A stretch of 64,000 bases of DNA from Maribellus sp. CM-23 (GTDB lineage: Bacteria; Bacteroidota; Bacteroidia; Bacteroidales; Prolixibacteraceae): contig NZ_JADWYJ010000006.1 in assembly GCF_021354595.1 (NCBI RefSeq), positions 124,001 to 188,000 on the forward strand, written 5' to 3'. This document shows, piece after piece, positions 51,811 through 61,946 of the stretch; within the stretch, counting starts at the first letter, position 1; each line of letters starts with the position of its first letter. A program made the translations under genes and the position numbers. The notes beneath the pieces were generated by a model that was not told where the DNA came from, made no database searches, and saw only the letters and a list, made by a program, of their open reading frames with translations.

Positions 51811-53223
51811 TTAACGTTGTTCACTTGGTTTCAGACAAAGTCTGTCGGCAGTTGATATCTCGATAAAGGAAGCCCCCGCGTCTTCACCAAAACGACCTCC
51901 TACATAAATAATCAGATCGTCCATTTGAACGGTGCCTTCACTTACCAATTGCTGAATAGCGGCTTTTTGTATCTTCATCTTGTTCTTCTTGGCCTCAAGG
52001 AAAGAAGCGTGGATTCCGAACGACAAAGCCAGCTCCCGAACCACCCGATGTGAATGACATTTCACAAAAACCGGGAAGAATGAACGGTGTGCTGCCAGGT
52101 AACGCCCGGTTTTACCGGTGGTGGTAGTGGTGACAATTGCATCAGGTTTTAATTCGCGGGCTGCGCGAATAGCTGATTGTGCCAGGTAAGCAGGGATGTC
52201 CGGTTTTAAAGGAACCAGTAACTCACGCTTGTCACGATCCGGTTCTACCTTTTCAGCAATATTGTTCATCACTTTTACCGCCTCAATCGGATATTTTCCG
52301 TAAGCGGTTTCTCCACTCAGCATAATAGCATCCGTTCCCATGTAAATAGCGCTGGCAACATCACTTACCTCGGCTCGGGTCGGACGTGGATGATCAATCA
52401 TCGAGTGAAGCATCTGAGTGGCGATAATTACAGGCTTTTTATACAGAATTGCTTTGCGAACGAGGTTTCTTTGGATGGCGGGAAGACGTTCTTCGGGTAG
52501 TTCAATTCCCAGGTCGCCACGTGCAACCATGATACCATAAGCATATTCCAGAATTTCATCGATGTTGTCCACGCCTTCCATGTTCTCGATCTTGGCAATG
52601 ATCTTGATCAGGCTGTTGTGCTCATCCAGAATTTTCTGAACTTCCTTCACATCTTCTTTGTGGCGTACAAAAGAGTGGGCAATAAAATCAACGTCTTCTT
52701 CGATGGCGAAATGGATAAATTCCACATCGCGGGTCGACAACGAAGGCAATTTAATTTCAACCCCTGGAACATTAACGCTTTTCTTCTTTTTAATTATGCC
52801 CTTGTTCTCTACCTTACAAAGCAAATAATCACTTTGTTTCTCTTTTACAGTAACGGCAATGTCTCCGTCGTCGATCAAAATTTTGTCCCCCACATTCAGG
52901 TTGTCAACAAAACCTTCGTAGTTGACGCAAACATTTTTGATGGTATTAATAGGTGAGAACGAAAAGGCAATTTCTTCTCCTTCATCAACCTCAAGATCGT
53001 TTTGAATACTGCAGGTTCTTATTTCCGGCCCTTTGGTGTCAATGATAATTGCAATTTTATCCGAAACACTCCGAATGTTGTTCACCACTTTTCTGGCAGT
53101 TTCAGTAGTAATGTGGGCAGTATTCAGCCTTGCCACATTCATCCCGGCTGCATGTAATGACTTGATAAAATCAACTTCACATCTCTGGTCCGATATTGTT
53201 GCTACAATTTTTGTCTCTCTCAT
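51811..53223 (-). CDS. pyk: Pyruvate kinase
   Basis: 470 residues. N-terminal MRETKIVATISDQRCEVDFI, KGPEIRT for phosphate binding, catalytic region IIAKIENMEGVDNIDEIL (Lys/Glu), MVARGDLGIELPEERLPAIQ and the substrate loop MLHSMIDHPRPTRAEVSDVA, then a C-terminal domain. It converts PEP and ADP to pyruvate and ATP. With PEP carboxykinase nearby, both sides of the PEP branch point are here. A -7 box TACTTTTG is at 53245-53252. Confidence 0.96.
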   Translation of the reverse strand: MRETKIVATISDQRCEVDFIKSLHAAGMNVARLNTAHITTETARKVVNNIRSVSDKIAIIIDTKGPEIRTCSIQNDLEVDEGEEIAFSFSPINTIKNVCVNYEGFVDNLNVGDKILIDDGDIAVTVKEKQSDYLLCKVENKGIIKKKKSVNVPGVEIKLPSLSTRDVEFIHFAIEEDVDFIAHSFVRHKEDVKEVQKILDEHNSLIKIIAKIENMEGVDNIDEILEYAYGIMVARGDLGIELPEERLPAIQRNLVRKAILYKKPVIIATQMLHSMIDHPRPTRAEVSDVASAIYMGTDAIMLSGETAYGKYPIEAVKVMNNIAEKVEPDRDKRELLVPLKPDIPAYLAQSAIRAARELKPDAIVTTTTTGKTGRYLAAHRSFFPVFVKCHSHRVVRELALSFGIHASFLEAKKNKMKIQKAAIQQLVSEGTVQMDDLIIYVGGRFGEDAGASFIEISTADRLCLKPSEQR

Positions 53224-53244
53224 ATCTTCGAAATTTTAAGGCTG

Positions 53245-53252
53245 CAAAAGTA
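53245..53252 (-). promoter_or_regulatory. Candidate -7 box for pyk
   Basis: TACTTTTG on the minus strand, exact TAnnTTTG, 22 nt before the ATG. A TTG lies 15 nt further upstream, shorter than the usual spacer. Confidence 0.42.
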
Positions 53253-53322
53253 CAATAAAAGCACTGGCAACGATTAATATTCCGTTAAACGGAAGTTAAA
53301 TTTAATGCTCAGTATGCATTCT

Positions 53323-53739
53323 CTAAATTACAAAACTTTTTACTGCAAGTGTGTACGATTTTAATCCAAATCCCATGATGCAGCCCTTGCAAACCGGTCC
53401 GATCAGGGATTTATGCCTGAAATCTTCGCGGGTGAGCGTGTTGGAGATGTGTACTTCCACTACGGTAGTGTTAATTCCGGCAATGGCGTCGCGTATGGCA
53501 ACCGAAGTATGGGTGTATGCACCCGCGTTGATAATGATGCCATCAGCGGAAAAACCAAATTCATGTAATTTGTTTACAATTTCACCTTCAACATTTGATT
53601 GATAATATGTAAACTCCACTTCCGGAAATTCAGTTTTTAACTGTTGAAAAAATGATTCAAAACTTTCAGAACCGTATATCGATTTCTCTCTAACACCTAA
53701 TAGATTGAGATTCGGACCATTGATAATCAATATTTTCAT
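53323..53739 (-). CDS. aroQ: Type II 3-dehydroquinate dehydratase
   Basis: 138 residues. NGPNLNLLGVREKSIYGS at residues 6-23 carries the catalytic Tyr and Arg region; INAGAYTHTSVAIRDAI and EVHISNTLTREDFRHKSLI complete the active site. Third step of the shikimate pathway, dehydroquinate to dehydroshikimate. Confidence 0.94.
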   Translation of the reverse strand: MKILIINGPNLNLLGVREKSIYGSESFESFFQQLKTEFPEVEFTYYQSNVEGEIVNKLHEFGFSADGIIINAGAYTHTSVAIRDAIAGINTTVVEVHISNTLTREDFRHKSLIGPVCKGCIMGFGLKSYTLAVKSFVI

Positions 53740-53882
53740 TTATTTCGATTTTAATTTTTTTTATAGTAACTTTATTCTAGGCTGATCGTAATTAATGATT
53801 GCAAACGAACTTGTAGGTTCTGAATATTATGACAATCAGTAGGGAAGAAACAGACATTAAAAATAACTTAATTTGGTAGATT

Positions 53883-54782
53883 ATGAAATGGGAGGATAGT
53901 AAAAAGGGCTACGAAAATTATCTGAAACTGGAGAAGTCTTTGTCTCAGAATTCGATAGCAGCCTACATAAACGATGTCAATAAGCTGACCGATTTCTTAG
54001 CAAATAAGTATAAAGGAGTGGCTCCCGATAAAGTTAAACTGGACCAACTCAAAGCTTTTGTTGAATGGCTTAACGAACGGGGCGTGAGCCCGCGTACCCA
54101 AGCCCGGACAATCTCCGGGATAAAATCTTTTTACAAGTACCTTCTTATTGAAGGGAAAATTACGAATGATCCAACAGCATTATTGGAATCTCCTAAAATA
54201 GGGCGGAAACTTCCGGATATTTTAACGATGGAAGAAATTGATACGCTGATCAATGCCATTGATTTAAACAAAGCCGAGGGGCAGCGAAACAAAGCAATGC
54301 TGGAAACATTGTACAGCTGCGGGTTACGTGTGTCGGAGTTGGTGAACCTGAAGATCACCAATCTTTTCTTTGAGCAGGGCTTTATCAAGGTAGAAGGAAA
54401 AGGGGAGAAAGAGCGCCTTGTTCCGGCCAGCAAAAGTGCCATCGAAGAGATCAATAAATATCTTACTACCTACCGCAAAAAACTGCGTGTTAGCAGGGAC
54501 AGCGAGAATATTTTGTTCCTGAACCGGAGAGGTAGAAAATTAAGCCGGGTAATGATTTTTACGATCATTAAAAACCTGGCTGAAAAAATTGGTCTCGATA
54601 AAAAGATCAGTCCCCATACGTTCAGGCATTCTTTTGCAACACATTTAATAAACGGCGGGGCTGATTTGAGAGCCGTACAAGAGATGCTGGGGCACGAATC
54701 GATTCTAACAACTGAAATTTATACCCACCTGGACAGGGATTACCTGCGGAGTACCATTCATCAATATCATCCTAGGTCTTAA
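53883..54782 (+). CDS. xerD: Tyrosine recombinase XerC/XerD
   Basis: 299 residues, the usual Xer length, with SAM-like N-terminal domain (about 1-90) and catalytic domain. All active-site residues are visible: Arg in LYSCGLRVSELVNLK (about 145), Lys in VEGKGEKERLVPA, His-x-x-Arg in SPHTFRHSFATHLI (about 240-250), His in LGHESILTTE and the Tyr nucleophile in IYTHLD. Resolves chromosome dimers. Position beside aroQ is common in Bacteroidota. No mobile-element partner is near, so a phage integrase is unlikely. Confidence 0.93.
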   Translation: MKWEDSKKGYENYLKLEKSLSQNSIAAYINDVNKLTDFLANKYKGVAPDKVKLDQLKAFVEWLNERGVSPRTQARTISGIKSFYKYLLIEGKITNDPTALLESPKIGRKLPDILTMEEIDTLINAIDLNKAEGQRNKAMLETLYSCGLRVSELVNLKITNLFFEQGFIKVEGKGEKERLVPASKSAIEEINKYLTTYRKKLRVSRDSENILFLNRRGRKLSRVMIFTIIKNLAEKIGLDKKISPHTFRHSFATHLINGGADLRAVQEMLGHESILTTEIYTHLDRDYLRSTIHQYHPRS

Positions 54783-54804
54783 TATCTTTAAAATAACGTA
54801 TGGC

Positions 54805-54836
54805 AAGGGGCAATAGAAATGTTGCACCCTTTTTTA
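54805..54836 (+). terminator. Possible terminator after xerD
   Basis: AAGGGGCAA and TTGCACCCTT pair imperfectly (one bulge) with an 8-nt loop, followed by a T-tract. The remaining 350 nt up to pckA hold no gene. Confidence 0.5.
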
Positions 54837-55122
54837 TTTTCTGAGAAAGCCCATCGAAAATCAACAGCAAAATATGGTTTAAATATTCATAATCACCCTA
54901 ATCCGTCAACTGACAGATCTTCCCTTTCTATAAATATAGAGGAAGCTAGGGAGAGGGAAAATTTCTACTTTCATTTCTGTTTGTGATTTCGGTGATCATG
55001 ATTATTTTATTTGCACATATATTCACTTTTTGAAAGAAAAATCCAATGTTAACAGATTGTTTAATTGGTCTGCTAATGCAACTAATTGCCTGGAATAAGG
55101 GGAGCTGATCCGAAAAAAAAAT

Positions 55123-55130
55123 TATTTTTG
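55123..55130 (+). promoter_or_regulatory. Candidate -7 box for pckA
   Basis: TATTTTTG, an exact TAnnTTTG match 53 nt before the ATG; no TTG at standard spacing. Confidence 0.35.
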
Positions 55131-55183
55131 TTACCCGTTTATAATTCGAACGAAACATTTATAAAGTTAATTATTAGGTAGTT

Positions 55184-56788
55184 ATGAAAAATTTGGATCT
55201 AACCAAGTACGGCATCCTTGATGTGAAGGAAATCGTACATAACCCATCTTACGAACAGCTCTTCGAAGAAGAGATGAAACCTGAATTGGAAGGCTTTGAA
55301 AAAGGTCAGCTTACTGAGTTGGACGCAGTAAACGTAATGACTGGTATTTTCACTGGCCGTTCACCTAAAGACAAGTTTATTGTTATGGATGACACTACAA
55401 AAGATACTATGTGGTGGACTTCGGAACAAGCTAAAAACGACAACAAACCAACAACTCCTGAAGTTTGGGCCGAATTAAAAAGTTTGGTAGCAAAAGAACT
55501 GTCGGGTAAAAAATTGTTTGTTGTTGATACTTTCTGTGGTGCGAACGAAGATTCTCGTTTGAAAGTTCGTTTCATTATGGAAGTGGCATGGCAGGCTCAC
55601 TTCGTAAAAAACATGTTCATCCGTCCAACAGAAGAAGAATTGGCTAACTACGGTGAACCAGACTTCGTTGTAATGAACGGTTCTAAAACAACCAACCCGA
55701 ACTGGAAAGAGCAGGGTTTGAATTCAGAAAACTTTACTGTATTCAACCTGACTGAAAAAATGCAGGTGATTGGTGGTACATGGTACGGTGGCGAAATGAA
55801 AAAAGGTATGTTCGCGATGATGAACTACTACTTGCCACTGCGCGGTATGGCTTCCATGCACTGTTCGGCCAACGTTGGTAAAGAAGGTGATGTTGCTATC
55901 TTCTTTGGTTTGTCTGGTACTGGTAAAACCACTCTTTCTACCGATGCTAACCGCCAGTTAATTGGTGACGATGAGCACGGATGGGACGAAGCTGGTATCT
56001 TTAACTTCGAAGGTGGATGTTATGCTAAAACCATCAAGTTAGACAAAGATTCAGAGCCGGAAATTTTCGCTGCTATCAAACGTAACGCATTGTTGGAAAA
56101 CGTTACTGTTAATGCTGATGGTAAAATCGACTTCAACGATGGTTCTACTACAGAGAACACTCGCGTTTCTTACCCAATTTACCACATCGACAACATCGCA
56201 GTACCTTCAAAAGCAGGTCATGCTCAGAAAGTGATCTTCCTGAGTGCAGATGCATTTGGCGTATTGCCTCCGGTTTCTAAACTGACTCCGGATCAGACAA
56301 AATACCACTTCCTGTCAGGTTTTACAGCAAAATTAGCCGGAACTGAGCGTGGTATCACTGAGCCAACTCCAACTTTCTCGGCTTGTTTTGGTGCTGCTTT
56401 CCTTACACTTCACCCAACAAAATACGGTGAAGAATTAGTGAAGAAAATGGAAGAGCACGGAGCAGAAGCTTACCTGGTGAACACAGGTTGGAACGGATCA
56501 GGAAAACGTATCTCAATCAAAGATACACGCGGTATTATCAACGCTATCCTGGATGGTTCGATTGAAAAAGCTGAAACGAAAGTTATCCCAATCTTCAACC
56601 TGGAAGTACCTACTGCATTGCCAGGTGTTGATCCTAAAATTTTGGATCCACGCGACACTTATGCTGATGCTGCAGAGTGGGAAACTAAAGCTAAAGACTT
56701 AGGTGGCCGTTTTATCAAAAACTTTGTTAAATATACTGATAACGAAGAAGGTAAAGCATTGGTTGCTGCTGGTCCTCAACTTGACTAA
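55184..56788 (+). CDS. pckA: Phosphoenolpyruvate carboxykinase (ATP)
   Basis: 534 residues. P-loop GLSGTGKTTLSTD (about 243), the metal-binding IGDDEHGWDEAGIFNFEGG, TGRSPKDKFIV at the N-terminus and NTGWNGSGKRISIKDTRGII near 430. In succinate/propionate fermenters it normally works in the PEP-carboxylating direction to oxaloacetate, which would feed the methylmalonyl-CoA route encoded at 1-6 kb. That direction is inference. Codon use is strongly biased, as in highly expressed genes. Confidence 0.97.
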   Translation: MKNLDLTKYGILDVKEIVHNPSYEQLFEEEMKPELEGFEKGQLTELDAVNVMTGIFTGRSPKDKFIVMDDTTKDTMWWTSEQAKNDNKPTTPEVWAELKSLVAKELSGKKLFVVDTFCGANEDSRLKVRFIMEVAWQAHFVKNMFIRPTEEELANYGEPDFVVMNGSKTTNPNWKEQGLNSENFTVFNLTEKMQVIGGTWYGGEMKKGMFAMMNYYLPLRGMASMHCSANVGKEGDVAIFFGLSGTGKTTLSTDANRQLIGDDEHGWDEAGIFNFEGGCYAKTIKLDKDSEPEIFAAIKRNALLENVTVNADGKIDFNDGSTTENTRVSYPIYHIDNIAVPSKAGHAQKVIFLSADAFGVLPPVSKLTPDQTKYHFLSGFTAKLAGTERGITEPTPTFSACFGAAFLTLHPTKYGEELVKKMEEHGAEAYLVNTGWNGSGKRISIKDTRGIINAILDGSIEKAETKVIPIFNLEVPTALPGVDPKILDPRDTYADAAEWETKAKDLGGRFIKNFVKYTDNEEGKALVAAGPQLD

Positions 56789-56809
56789 TTATTGGTTTAG
56801 TTACTATAC

Positions 56810-56842
56810 AAAGCCTTCCGTTGTTAAACGGGAGGCTTTTTG
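56810..56842 (+). terminator. Terminator of pckA
   Basis: AAGCCTTCCG/CGGGAGGCTT with one mismatch and an 8-nt loop, followed by a T-tract, 22 nt after the stop. Confidence 0.85.
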
Positions 56843-56909
56843 TTTTTCAATACTTTGCGTTGCTGATTAAAAGAAGTAGTAAATGCTATTTTTTGAAAAG
56901 CTTAAGCTG

Positions 56910-59039
56910 TTAATTGGCAGCTCTGTCATCCTGTGTTTCCTGAAGCTCCTGCATTATTTTGGCGGTAGAATCGGCAATGTTGTAAAAAAGCCGGAGTTGC
57001 TGTTTTTTTAATCCCGAGTCGGTAGTGACAATTTGTTGCTTCAGTTCCAGTAGTGTGGGGGAGAGATTACTTGTATTGCTGTGAGTTTTGCTTTGCAGGT
57101 AGCAGCCTGCTTCGTTAAGCACCGCATTTACCCGTTCCATTATTTCCTGCATGTTTTCTATACCGGGAAGATGGGTTTCGCGGTGAGCTCCCAAAGCCGA
57201 AATATGTGACAATAACGCATGATTCAGGTAAGTGAGCGTAAAAGCATGTTTCATCAATTTGCGTTTGCTTTTGGGTTCCTGACGCATGCTGTTCCAGGCC
57301 AGTGCCAGTTCGTTATCCGCTAAATGAGCCTCTCTGCGGGCAATCCGGTATGCAAGGTCATCTTTGCTGGTTTCTTTGTATTCGCGCAAAATTTCCTGCA
57401 AATAAGCCCTGTTCTTTTGCATCGCTTTCGAAATTAGTTCAGGCATGCGGCGGTATTGCCATCCGGGCCACAGAAAACGTATTACGATAAACGACAAGGA
57501 TGCGCCAAGCAAGGTGGCGATTAAGCGGGGCTCCAGAATATGTAACCCGGCATCTTTCGAAATAAGGTTGAAAGCGCTGATAACAAAAGTAGTTACAAAG
57601 ATCACCGCCACCGAATAGTTGGTTTTCAGCCAGTAAAAGAAGGCCATCGCCGAGCCCAGCATTAAAAGAACCTGCGCTGCGGTAGTGGTGAAAATATGAA
57701 GCAGTAAGGCTCCCAGCACCACACCGGTTACGGTACCCAGTAAACGTTGGAAGAGTCGGCGCCGTGTATCGCTGTAAGTTATCTGGCTGACGAATAAACT
57801 GGTAAGCATTACCCAGGCTCCTTTGTCAAGATGAAGGGATTTTGCCAAGATAAAACCAATCATAAAGCTCAAACTAAGCCGCAGTGCATAACGCATTCGC
57901 GGATGTTTGAACGACAAAAGAGATTGAAAACGTTCCATCGGGCTTCGCTTGTCCCGTTTTAAACGTGGAATGGCGGTTCCTTCCTCCGTGTTATCAAGGT
58001 ACTTTAACGATAATTGTGAACGGTACAGGTTGTGGTGCAGTAATACAAGCGGCTGAGCAGTGTTTGCGTCAATGTGTTTAAGCTTTTCTTCAATGGCATT
58101 TGAAATCCACTCGAGTGCCATTGGGTGATGGTACGAAGATCCTGTGAGAACATTGTCAGCCACCTGCCGGGTTGCAAAGGCTAGCTGACGAAGCATTTCA
58201 CCAAAGCCTTCCATAACTTCCAGGTTGTCGGTGTCGTTGCTCAGTTTATCGTGTCGCTCGTGACTGGAGGCAGCCCGCTCGTGGAGGCTTTGTAAAAGCA
58301 TAAAGCGCTGAAGGTAAGGACGCAAAGGTTCAGGATCGCTTAATTCTTTTCCGTAGTTATTAAGTACTTCTTTTATTTTTTCGAGCGAATTAACCACACT
58401 GATGTTTAGCAATGCCAGGTCTTTGTTGATGCTTGCCTGTTCCTGTTCCTCGCTGGGAAAAAGCATCGACTTTTTTTCGAGGTAATTGGAAAGGGTAGTA
58501 AAGCCCTTGGCCAGTTGTTCGTCCAATAAGCGCCAGGGGTTTAAATACATCAGAATAAGCGTTAGGATGCCATGAAACAGGGCACCTGCGGGCAACAGCA
58601 CCGCCTGCCAGTACCAGGCCGGGCTTATTTCTATACCCAGCATGGCATAAATTCCCACCAAAACGGAGCCAAAAGTAATGGCGCGGTAGCGTTCTCCCAG
58701 TCCGCCCAAAAGAATAAATACAATGGTGGAGAGAACGAACCCGGTTCCGAGCAGCCAGGGGTAATTATTTAGCAGGCCAACAGCAAAACTGGAGATGAAA
58801 AAGCTAAAAACGGTTATAGATAAGGCTTTTACTCGTCCTTTGGGATGATCGTCGGTTTCGGAAAGTGCTCCGGCCAATGCTCCCAAAGCAAGTGTTACAC
58901 CAAAGAATGGCTTACCTGCAATAATGAATGGAATGGCTAAAACTCCCATCGAAATGGTGGAACGCAAGGCAAACAGACGGTCAGGACGACGCCAGAAAAC
59001 GTTTTTGAGCTTTTTCAGGTTGCTTTGCAGGTATTCCAT
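56910..59039 (-). CDS. FUSC-family inner-membrane protein (YccS-like)
   Basis: 709 residues. Two blocks of membrane helices, at about 25-175 and 385-530, each followed by a soluble helical region; this duplicated plan is that of YccS/YhfK (FUSC) proteins related to aromatic-acid exporter AaeB. Phrases such as GVTLALGALAGALSETDDHP and RRRLFQRLLGTVTGVVLGAL are typical. Substrate unknown. A TAGCTTTG box at 59081-59088 may be its -7 element. Confidence 0.88.
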   Translation of the reverse strand: MEYLQSNLKKLKNVFWRRPDRLFALRSTISMGVLAIPFIIAGKPFFGVTLALGALAGALSETDDHPKGRVKALSITVFSFFISSFAVGLLNNYPWLLGTGFVLSTIVFILLGGLGERYRAITFGSVLVGIYAMLGIEISPAWYWQAVLLPAGALFHGILTLILMYLNPWRLLDEQLAKGFTTLSNYLEKKSMLFPSEEQEQASINKDLALLNISVVNSLEKIKEVLNNYGKELSDPEPLRPYLQRFMLLQSLHERAASSHERHDKLSNDTDNLEVMEGFGEMLRQLAFATRQVADNVLTGSSYHHPMALEWISNAIEEKLKHIDANTAQPLVLLHHNLYRSQLSLKYLDNTEEGTAIPRLKRDKRSPMERFQSLLSFKHPRMRYALRLSLSFMIGFILAKSLHLDKGAWVMLTSLFVSQITYSDTRRRLFQRLLGTVTGVVLGALLLHIFTTTAAQVLLMLGSAMAFFYWLKTNYSVAVIFVTTFVISAFNLISKDAGLHILEPRLIATLLGASLSFIVIRFLWPGWQYRRMPELISKAMQKNRAYLQEILREYKETSKDDLAYRIARREAHLADNELALAWNSMRQEPKSKRKLMKHAFTLTYLNHALLSHISALGAHRETHLPGIENMQEIMERVNAVLNEAGCYLQSKTHSNTSNLSPTLLELKQQIVTTDSGLKKQQLRLFYNIADSTAKIMQELQETQDDRAAN

Positions 59040-59185
59040 TTCAATTCTACTATTTGGCTGTTATTAAATGAATTCTGCTGCAAAGCTAGTGAATGAAGTT
59101 GACATCTATTTTATTCGCTGTCCTTTCCTTATTTAAAATAAATATAAAGAAACGATTAGGTAATGTTGAAGAAATATAAGGCGAT

Positions 59186-60058
59186 CTATCCAAGGATTTC
59201 ACGCAAAGCAGCATCGATATCGGGGTAGTGAAACTTAAAACCGGCTTTTTGTATTTTTTGGGATGAAACTTCGGGTGATTGCGTTAACAGAACGGCGGCT
59301 TTTCCCAACACCAGTTTTATTGCTATTTCAGGAATGAAAAGAAAGGTAGGCCGCCTGAGTTGGCGTGCCAGCTTCCGGGTAAAAGTTCGGTTGTTGATTC
59401 CTTCCGGAGCAACCAGGTTGAAAGTGTTGCTTTCTGAATATTCTTCCATAGCCCATGCAAAAGCGCGGGCCACGTCTTCCTCATGAATAAAAGGAAAAGT
59501 TTGCTGGCCGTTTCCGATGCTTGCCCCCAGTCCAAGTTTGAATGGTACCAATAATTTGGTGATTGTTGAGGCTTGCTTTCCAATCACCAGGCCAATTCTG
59601 AATATCACTTTTTGAACCTGTGCCGGTAATTCAGCGAGTGGCTTTTCCCAATCTTGCACAACGGTTCCGAGGAAACCATCGTCAAAGACAGTACTGTTTT
59701 CGTCGTGAAGGAGTCCGGTTTTGTATATTCCGATAGCAGAAGCCGAAATGAATTTCTTCGGACGAAATTCGGCAGGCAGCTCGTTGATTGCCTCAACCAG
59801 GTTTTGAGTGCTTAGTACACGGCTTTCATAAATTGTTTTCCTGTTTTTAGGGGTCCAGCGTTGCAATACCGGAGCTCCTGCCAGGTTAATTACCGCATAA
59901 CACGAGCGAATTTCGTTTATCAATTCATCCTTTTGGGACAGTGTTGGGCGGGGGATACCTTTCACCAGAAAACCGGCAGCTTTCAGTTGGGCCGTCAGGA
60001 GACTTCCCAGGTAACCGCTTTGCCCCGTAATAACAACTGTTTTCGTTTGTTCGTTCAT
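59186..60058 (-). CDS. TIGR01777-family NAD(P)-dependent epimerase-like protein
   Basis: 290 residues, an atypical short-chain dehydrogenase: nucleotide site ITGQSGYLGSLLTAQLKAAG (usual TGGTGFIG replaced), INLAGAPVLQRWTPKNRKTI, SASAIGIYKTG with the Tyr, and C-terminal DUF1731-like segment (PEVSSQKIQKAGFKFHYPDI). Family members (e.g. YfcH/SulA-like) have no settled function; one is linked to cell division in cyanobacteria. Monocistronic. Confidence 0.88.
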   Translation of the reverse strand: MNEQTKTVVITGQSGYLGSLLTAQLKAAGFLVKGIPRPTLSQKDELINEIRSCYAVINLAGAPVLQRWTPKNRKTIYESRVLSTQNLVEAINELPAEFRPKKFISASAIGIYKTGLLHDENSTVFDDGFLGTVVQDWEKPLAELPAQVQKVIFRIGLVIGKQASTITKLLVPFKLGLGASIGNGQQTFPFIHEEDVARAFAWAMEEYSESNTFNLVAPEGINNRTFTRKLARQLRRPTFLFIPEIAIKLVLGKAAVLLTQSPEVSSQKIQKAGFKFHYPDIDAALREILG

Positions 60059-60124
60059 CTTGCAGAATTCTGTAATTTACGTTTGTTAAGCTAACAAGTT
60101 TTGGCTGTTTTTAGTTCTTAAAAA

Positions 60125-60156
60125 TTGTTAAGCGAAGCACCTATTTGTTACTTTTG
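60125..60156 (+). promoter_or_regulatory. Consensus promoter of the tandem CLC genes
   Basis: TTG (60125-60127), 21-nt spacer, TACTTTTG (60149-60156); both boxes match the Bacteroidota consensus. The predicted leader is very short, under 15 nt before ATG 60168. Confidence 0.6.
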
Positions 60157-60167
60157 CTTTTCTGAAA

Positions 60168-61946
60168 ATGAAAGGTAACTTACATATTTGGGTACGTTTG
60201 CACCGATGGCGTCTGAAGCATTTGAGTGAGAGGGGGTTTCTCACCATTCTGAGTATCGTTGTCGGGATACTTTCCGGGATTGCTGCGGTTATTATCAAAA
60301 ACACGGTTTGGCTTACTCAGCGGGTCGTGCATTCGGTGGTAACAACCGACGTAGAGAACTACATTTATTTTGCCTTGCCCATCATTGGTATTTTTCTTTC
60401 GGTATTGATCATTAAATACGTAGTCCGCTCCGAAGTGAGGCATGGGATTCCTAATGTACTACACAGCATTTCGAAGCAAGGAGGAAAAATTCGATTACAC
60501 AATCTTTATTCGTCTGTACTTACCAGTTCGTTAACCGTGGGATTTGGTGGCTCTGTCGGGTTGGAAGGACCGACCGTAGCTACCGGAACGGCCTGGGGAT
60601 CGTGGTTAGCCACTACTTTTCGGCTGAGCTACAAAAATACGATACTTATGTTGGCCTGTGCCTGCGCAGGGGCCATGGCTGCTATTTTTAAAGCGCCCAT
60701 CGCAGCTATTGTTTTTGCGGTAGAGGTTATTATGATCGACCTTACCGTATTTTCGCTGGTGCCCTTGCTGCTGGCATCAGCAACGGGTGTTGTTACCTCT
60801 TATTTTTTCCTCGGGCAGGATGTATTGTATCCTTTTGACGTAAAACAGGCTTTTAACATGAACGATCTTCCGTATTACATTTTACTGGGGATCGTGGCCG
60901 GTTTTGTTTCAGTTTATTTCACCAAAATGTACCTGTTTGTTGGCGGTTTGTTCGAAAAACTAAAAAATAAGCGTACTCGTTTGCTGATTGGAGGAACCGG
61001 TTTGGGACTGCTAATTTTCCTGTTTCCAAGTTTGTATGGGGAAGGTTACGAGGCCATAAACGATTGCCTGGCGGGAAACCTGGAATATTTGTTCGACAAT
61101 AGCCTGTTTTACGGATTTAAAGATGAACTTTGGGTGGCTATAATCCTGATCGCTGCTGTGATTTTATTGAAGATTGTGGCAACCTCGCTTACTTTTGGAG
61201 CAGGTGGTGTTGGTGGAATTTTTGCACCAACCCTGTTTATGGGTGTAAATACCGGAATGCTGTTCTCTCTGCTGGTTAAACAAACGGGGCTTCATCAGAT
61301 CAATACCAATAATTTTGCTTTGATTGGCATGGCGGGGCTTATTGCCGGGGTTTTGCATGCCCCGTTAACAGGCATTTTCCTGATTGCGGATATTTCGGGT
61401 GGTTATCAACTGTTTGTTCCGCTGATGATTACGGGTACTTTTTCGTACCTGATTGTAAGAGCTTTCACTCCTAATTCGGTTTATCATATTCAGTTGGCTC
61501 AACGCAAGGAGCTGCTGACACACGACAAGGATGCCAATGTATTGCAAATGATGGACGTACGGGAAATGATTGAAACCGACTTTGAAATACTAAAACCTAA
61601 CGCTACTTTGCGCGATCTTACAGAAGCCATTACAAGAGCTCACCGTGATTTGTTTCCGGTGGTTGAAAAGGATGGGAAATTGATCGGCATGGTGAAAATG
61701 GACGATGTGCGTGATATGATTTTCAAGCATGAATTGTATGACGTGATCCAGATAAAAGATTTGATGTACATGCCTCAGTATTCGATCGATCCAAACGACA
61801 ACATGGAAATGGTTGCCAACAAGTTTGAAGTATCAGGTCGCTATAATCTGGCTGTAATAGAAGAAGGAAAATATATAGGTTTTATATCGCGTGCGAGGGT
61901 GTTTACCCGCTACCGAAAACAAATAATTAATGTTTCACATGTTTAG
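60168..61946 (+). CDS. CLC-family chloride channel/antiporter with CBS domains (first of two)
   Basis: 592 residues. CLC membrane core (about 25-440) with the gating-glutamate motif GSVGLEGPTVATG (about 126-138), then paired CBS domains (about 460-590, VREMIETDFEILKPNATLRD and VIQIKDLMYMPQYSIDPNDN). The first filter motif is RHGIPNV, where E. coli ClcA has GSGIP, so the central Ser is His here. With Glu at the gate either a Cl-/H+ antiporter or a related anion transporter is possible. The stop overlaps the start of the next gene by 17 nt. Confidence 0.92.
   Translation: MKGNLHIWVRLHRWRLKHLSERGFLTILSIVVGILSGIAAVIIKNTVWLTQRVVHSVVTTDVENYIYFALPIIGIFLSVLIIKYVVRSEVRHGIPNVLHSISKQGGKIRLHNLYSSVLTSSLTVGFGGSVGLEGPTVATGTAWGSWLATTFRLSYKNTILMLACACAGAMAAIFKAPIAAIVFAVEVIMIDLTVFSLVPLLLASATGVVTSYFFLGQDVLYPFDVKQAFNMNDLPYYILLGIVAGFVSVYFTKMYLFVGGLFEKLKNKRTRLLIGGTGLGLLIFLFPSLYGEGYEAINDCLAGNLEYLFDNSLFYGFKDELWVAIILIAAVILLKIVATSLTFGAGGVGGIFAPTLFMGVNTGMLFSLLVKQTGLHQINTNNFALIGMAGLIAGVLHAPLTGIFLIADISGGYQLFVPLMITGTFSYLIVRAFTPNSVYHIQLAQRKELLTHDKDANVLQMMDVREMIETDFEILKPNATLRDLTEAITRAHRDLFPVVEKDGKLIGMVKMDDVRDMIFKHELYDVIQIKDLMYMPQYSIDPNDNMEMVANKFEVSGRYNLAVIEEGKYIGFISRARVFTRYRKQIINVSHV

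Noticed and set aside
53883..54782. Xer gene as integrase of a mobile element
   Set aside because: Length and active-site order are those of housekeeping XerD, and no attachment sites, phage genes or tRNA lie nearby.
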